The notes below the pieces were generated by a model. That model was given only the letters and a program-made list of their open reading frames with translations. It ran no database searches and was not told the DNA's origin. The position numbers were made by a program, and so were the translations under genes. A stretch of DNA of 64,000 bases from positions 310,001 through 374,000 of the forward strand of contig CALLPI010000004.1 in NCBI GenBank assembly GCA_938015595.1, read 5' to 3'. Numbering within the stretch: the stretch's first letter is position 1; each line of letters opens with the position of its first letter. Shown here piece by piece: positions 60,716 through 64,000 of the stretch. The stretch is from an uncultured Saprospiraceae bacterium (GTDB taxonomy: Bacteria > Bacteroidota > Bacteroidia > Chitinophagales > Saprospiraceae).

Positions 60716-62680
60716 ATGCGATTGTTAGCAACTCTATTGTTTTCTCTAGTTTGTTGTGCCGTCATTGGCCAGCATGACCACCGCAACTGCGGCTCCATGG
60801 AACACCTGGCGCAACAACTCCAACAAGACCCAGGCATGAGGCAGCGCATGGATGCCATTGAGCGCCATACGCAGCAGTATCAAAGCCAGCAAGGGGTACA
60901 GTTTCGCAATGTGATCACCATTCCGGTAGTATTTCATATCGTGCACGATGGCGACGCTGTAGGCTCCGGTGAAAATATTTCGGATGCGCTTGTCTTGGCT
61001 CAATTGCAACAACTCAATAACGACTTCCGAAAACAGAACTCAGACGCCAACCTGGTACCACCGTTGTTTCAGGGTGTGCATGCAGATACGGAAATCCAGT
61101 TTTGCCTAGCGCAACGCACACCTAGCGGCGCGGCCACCACGGGCATCAATCGTATCAACGGCGGCCAAGCCTCCTGGACGCGCAACCAAATAGAGAGCAA
61201 CTTAAAACCCTCTACAATATGGAATCGCAACCAATACCTCAATGTGTGGAGCGTGCGCTTTGGTGGTGGAGATGCAGGGTTGCTGGGATATGCCCAGTTT
61301 CCAGGAGGATCGGCTAGTACTGACGGCGTGGTGGTCGTATTTTCTTCAATCGGGTCGGTAGCCAATCCCAATCCAGCAGGAGGCAACTACGCCCGTGGTC
61401 GCACGCTTACCCACGAGGTAGGCCACTGGCTCAACTTGCGCCACATTTGGGGTGATGCCACTTGCGGCAACGATTTTGTATCAGATACCCCAGTGCATCA
61501 AACCTCCAATGGCGGCTGCCCAGCCTTTCCCAAAACCAACAATTGCTCTGGCGGCCCTTGGACGGAGATGACCATGAACTACATGGACTACACCTACGAC
61601 GCTTGCATGTACATGTTTACAGCAGGACAGGCCACTCGTATGAGGGCTGTGCTTGTCTCTGGTGGTGCACGCGCCAACCTGGCCTCCTCCCCAGGTTGTT
61701 CGCCACCCTCCGGCGGCAGTACTTGCGCTACGCCCACTGGCTTGAATGCAACCAATATTACTACCAATAGCGCTACCTTGAACTGGAGCGCTGTAAGCGG
61801 CGCCACATCCTACAACGTACGCGCTCGTGAGGTAGGTACTACAACCTGGGGCACGGGTAGCAGTAGCACTACTTCTATCAACTACACCGGCTTGGCCGCT
61901 GGCACACAATATGAGTTTCAGGTGCAGGCTGTTTGCGGCAGCACTACTGGCAGCTATTCTGCTTCAGCAACCTTCACCACGCAGAGTACTTCCACTTGTT
62001 CTGACCCGTACGAACCCAACAATAGCCGCAGTTCTTCATTGCCGCTTACGCCTACCAATCAAAACCTCAATGCTGCTATTAGCAGTAGTACTGATGTGGA
62101 CTGGTTCCGATTTGCCAATACTTCTAGTGCACGCAACATCCGGGTAGATCTGAGCAACTTGCCCTTGGATTATGACTTGGAGTTGTACCAGAACGCTACC
62201 TTGCGCCGGCGCTCCGAAAATGCAGGTACAACTCCGGAGGTCGCTATTTGGAACACCACAACGGTAGCCTCCAACTGGTATGTGCGCGTGTATGGCTACA
62301 ACGGCGCTTTTAGCACTACCCAGTGCTACACGCTGCGCATCAGCCTCAGCAGTTCGGCATTCCGCACCGACGGCACTACTGACGGAGAGGTCACTGAGTT
62401 GGAGATTCCGCTAAACGTGCTGCAGTCGGGCTTCAGCATGTTTCCCAATCCGGCAGTAGATCAACTCAACCTGGACGTCAATCTGGATGCTGACCGCAGT
62501 GTGAATATAAGCATTGGCGATATCACAGGCAAAACGCTACTGCTGCGCCGCTATGACCTCTTTAAGGGCAACAGCCGTGTCACACTGGATGTAAGCCACC
62601 TGCCGGCGGGTACGTACTGGGTGCGCGTAGAAAATGGCGAGATCGTAGGGGTACAAAAATTCATAATTATCCGACCGTAA
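60716..62680 (+). CDS. Secreted M43-family zinc metalloprotease with Fn3, PPC and T9SS domains
   Basis: A 654-residue secreted protease. Signal peptide MRLLATLLFSLVCCAVIGQ; catalytic domain (about 60-320) with the extended zinc motif HEVGHWLNLRH (H233, E234, H237, H243) and a Met-turn region in MTMNYMDYTYD. Next come an Fn3 domain (about 337-425; PTGLNATNITTNSATLNW), a PPC-type domain (about 430-545; DPYEPNNSRSSSLPL), and a type A T9SS sorting domain (about 575-654; FSMFPNPAVDQLNLDV...LPAGTYWVRV). It resembles pappalysin-like proteases secreted by this phylum. A terminator follows at 62702-62753. Confidence 0.93.
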   Translation: MRLLATLLFSLVCCAVIGQHDHRNCGSMEHLAQQLQQDPGMRQRMDAIERHTQQYQSQQGVQFRNVITIPVVFHIVHDGDAVGSGENISDALVLAQLQQLNNDFRKQNSDANLVPPLFQGVHADTEIQFCLAQRTPSGAATTGINRINGGQASWTRNQIESNLKPSTIWNRNQYLNVWSVRFGGGDAGLLGYAQFPGGSASTDGVVVVFSSIGSVANPNPAGGNYARGRTLTHEVGHWLNLRHIWGDATCGNDFVSDTPVHQTSNGGCPAFPKTNNCSGGPWTEMTMNYMDYTYDACMYMFTAGQATRMRAVLVSGGARANLASSPGCSPPSGGSTCATPTGLNATNITTNSATLNWSAVSGATSYNVRAREVGTTTWGTGSSSTTSINYTGLAAGTQYEFQVQAVCGSTTGSYSASATFTTQSTSTCSDPYEPNNSRSSSLPLTPTNQNLNAAISSSTDVDWFRFANTSSARNIRVDLSNLPLDYDLELYQNATLRRRSENAGTTPEVAIWNTTTVASNWYVRVYGYNGAFSTTQCYTLRISLSSSAFRTDGTTDGEVTELEIPLNVLQSGFSMFPNPAVDQLNLDVNLDADRSVNISIGDITGKTLLLRRYDLFKGNSRVTLDVSHLPAGTYWVRVENGEIVGVQKFIIIRP

Positions 62681-62701
62681 TCCGTCGGACGTAAAAACGG
62701 T

Positions 62702-62753
62702 GCGCGAGCCAACTCCAAAAGGCGTTTTATCGTCAGAGTTGGCTCGCGTATTT
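62702..62753 (+). terminator. Terminator after the M43 metalloprotease gene
   Basis: CGCGAGCCAACTC pairs with GAGTTGGCTCGCG across a 20-base loop, followed by TATTTTGG. The stem is long, the T-run short. Confidence 0.7.
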
Positions 62754-62956
62754 TGGGCTTCTTCCTTACAGTTCAAGAATCTAACAACCTTCACCACCCT
62801 CGTGATACTCCCCTCAAATGCTTCATGAGCAATTGGAAGGTAAAGCATTTTAGACAACTTTTTGCCCCGGATTCGTCAAAGCAAATTGGCGCAACTCATT
62901 GCCCAAGGTGATAAACTCAGCCTGATTGTGCTGTTCACCTCAAAATCTACTACCCG

Positions 62957-63601
62957 ATGAAGAAGATCACCCTTTTTTTGGCCTCCTCCAAAGAGCTGAA
63001 GCCGGAGCGCCAGCGCTTTGAATTGGAAATTTATCGCAAGTGCAAAGCTTGGTTTGAGCACGGTATATTTTTGCATCTCGACATTTGGGAAGATCTGTCT
63101 GCTCGAATGTCTGCCACAGGTTTGCAAAACGAGTATAACCAAAAAATTAAGGCAGCTGATTTGTTTGTACTACTGGCCTACACCAAGGTGGGCATGTACA
63201 CCGCTCAAGAATTTGAGGAGGCCTTCGGTCAGTTTCAATCGAAGCAAAAGCCATTTATTTTCACTTATTTCAAAACAGTAGAAGGCGTGGCTACCGACCC
63301 CAGCCTGGAGGCTTTTCACCAAAAACTCAAAGCGCTAAAGCACTTTTACAGCTCCTTCAGAGATGCCGACGACCTCTGGAACCAGTTCAACAAAGAGCTG
63401 GATCGTCTGAAGTTGGACGGCTTCACTGAGTTTCGGCATCCTGGCGCTGGCAATATGACCTCATTTGTAGAAGGTGGTCAAAACGTGGTAATACAAGGCG
63501 TAAACGACAGCACCGTTACTGTTCAAACGGGGTCAGTCATCCAGCAAAATGCAGAGAAAATCTACAATATTCAGAAAATAGACAAAGCTGACTTTTCCTA
63601 A
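62957..63601 (+). CDS. TIR/DUF4062-like effector protein of unknown target
   Basis: A 214-residue protein. The N-terminal domain (about residues 1-135) starts ITLFLASSKELKPERQRFE, followed by HLDIWEDLSARMSATGLQ, a short FVLLAYTKVGMY and AQEFEEAFGQF. This layout resembles TIR or DUF4062 folds, which in bacterial conflict systems act on NAD or sense nucleotides. The C-terminal 50 residues (VEGGQNVVIQGVNDSTVTVQ) are like the beta tail found in effector and STAND proteins of this phylum. No partner gene is nearby, so its role is open. It lacks a signal peptide. Confidence 0.55.
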   Translation: MKKITLFLASSKELKPERQRFELEIYRKCKAWFEHGIFLHLDIWEDLSARMSATGLQNEYNQKIKAADLFVLLAYTKVGMYTAQEFEEAFGQFQSKQKPFIFTYFKTVEGVATDPSLEAFHQKLKALKHFYSSFRDADDLWNQFNKELDRLKLDGFTEFRHPGAGNMTSFVEGGQNVVIQGVNDSTVTVQTGSVIQQNAEKIYNIQKIDKADFS

Positions 63602-63716
63602 GCGTTTTTAAAATCTGCTGTTTGATGCGATTCGTCTAATAAAACTGGCAGCGGATATCAAATATTTGATAAATTTGACGTGTATTTGTTTACGTTCTTC
63701 CATAAATACACACGCC

Positions 63717-64000
63717 ATGCTTGCTCTTCTCTTTCTCCTGGCCATAGTTGTGCTCGTTGGCCTTTGGTTAGCAGGTACTTACAACAGGCTGGTTCGCTTG
63801 CGCAATGGTGCCGAGGAGGCCTTCAAGACCATTGACGTATTTGCCAAGCAGCGATACGATCTCATTCCTAACCTGGTAAATACCATCAAAGGCTACACTC
63901 AGTACGAAAGTAGTACGCTGGAAAAAATAGTAGAACTGCGCAGTAAGGCCATGCAGGCGGGCGGCAAGGATGGTGGCACCGCTGACAATGCCCTGGCTGG
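63717..64000 (+). CDS. LemA-family protein, 3' end outside window
   Basis: The frame starts ATG at 63717 and runs off the right edge; 94 codons are visible. After one N-terminal hydrophobic helix (LALLFLLAIVVLVGLWLAG, residues about 2-20), YNRLVRLRNGAEEAFKTIDV and AKQRYDLIPNLVNTIKGYT are the LemA signature (membrane-anchored helical proteins of unsettled function). It follows the TIR-like gene by 115 bp on the same strand. Confidence 0.9.
   Translation, partial: MLALLFLLAIVVLVGLWLAGTYNRLVRLRNGAEEAFKTIDVFAKQRYDLIPNLVNTIKGYTQYESSTLEKIVELRSKAMQAGGKDGGTADNALA

Overview
The window looks like about 64 kb of chromosome from a free-living member of the Bacteroidota. The evidence is: (i) three secreted proteins with type IX secretion-style C-terminal tails (5389-7620, 40122-41414, 60716-62680); (ii) the Bacteroidota promoter -7 box TAnnTTTG in front of many genes, the best case reading TTG-N20-TAACTTTG before a tRNA operon; (iii) Bacteroidota-type small genes and gene orders (rpmB-rpmG-DUF4295, bifunctional hisB, DUF4197, GDYXXLXY and GIN-domain proteins). 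Base composition is moderate and coding density is high. I see no rRNA, prophage, CRISPR array or full insertion sequence, and I cannot place it below phylum level.

Layout. 1-4.4 kb: a Tat-exported molybdenum hydroxylase (large subunit cut by the window edge, plus its 2Fe-2S subunit), ribD and a LysE exporter. 4.4-5.4 kb: no convincing gene, with repeat copy A. 5.4-13.2 kb: a beta-helix T9SS cargo, lipoproteins, a candidate small RNA, lpdA, a pyrophosphatase-like lipoprotein that has lost its active site, and a DUF819 membrane protein. 13.3-23.4 kb: housekeeping genes (lspA, Na+/solute symporter, cvpA, frr, prs-rplY, the rpmB-rpmG-DUF4295 operon with tRNA-Arg, hisB, aroB). 23.5-31 kb: an HtrA remnant, an NfeD-like protein, mnmA, an alkyltransferase-like protein, a TrpF homologue without its catalytic Cys, a tRNA-Pro/tRNA-Thr operon and a decayed GIN-domain gene. 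31-48 kb: envelope and general genes (HAD, a large membrane protein, an MsbA-like ABC transporter, murB, prfA, tsaB, gamma-carbonic anhydrase, a PGRP amidase, a flippase-like protein, monoamine oxidase, peptidase C69, a Gfo/Idh oxidoreductase). 48-64 kb: trxB, rel, DoxX, M29 aminopeptidase, KtrAB-like K+ uptake, a murQ-kinase cell-wall recycling pair, a SPOR-like protein, an M43 metalloprotease, a TIR/DUF4062-like protein and lemA (cut by the right edge).

The most interesting thing is a family of four dispersed 67-bp elements (A 5195-5261, B 10281-10347, C 29930-29996, D 48002-48068). Each has 16-nt inverted arms around a 16-nt loop, with conserved unpaired ends. Copy D lies inside the start of an aminotransferase gene and is flanked by a 3-bp direct repeat, so the family appears to be, or to have been, mobile. 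Copy C abuts a decayed GIN-domain gene. No transposase is visible here.

Three pseudogenes (HtrA PDZ remnant, GIN-domain protein, aminotransferase) show local gene decay. Most genes sit in short runs of one to three on either strand rather than in long operons.
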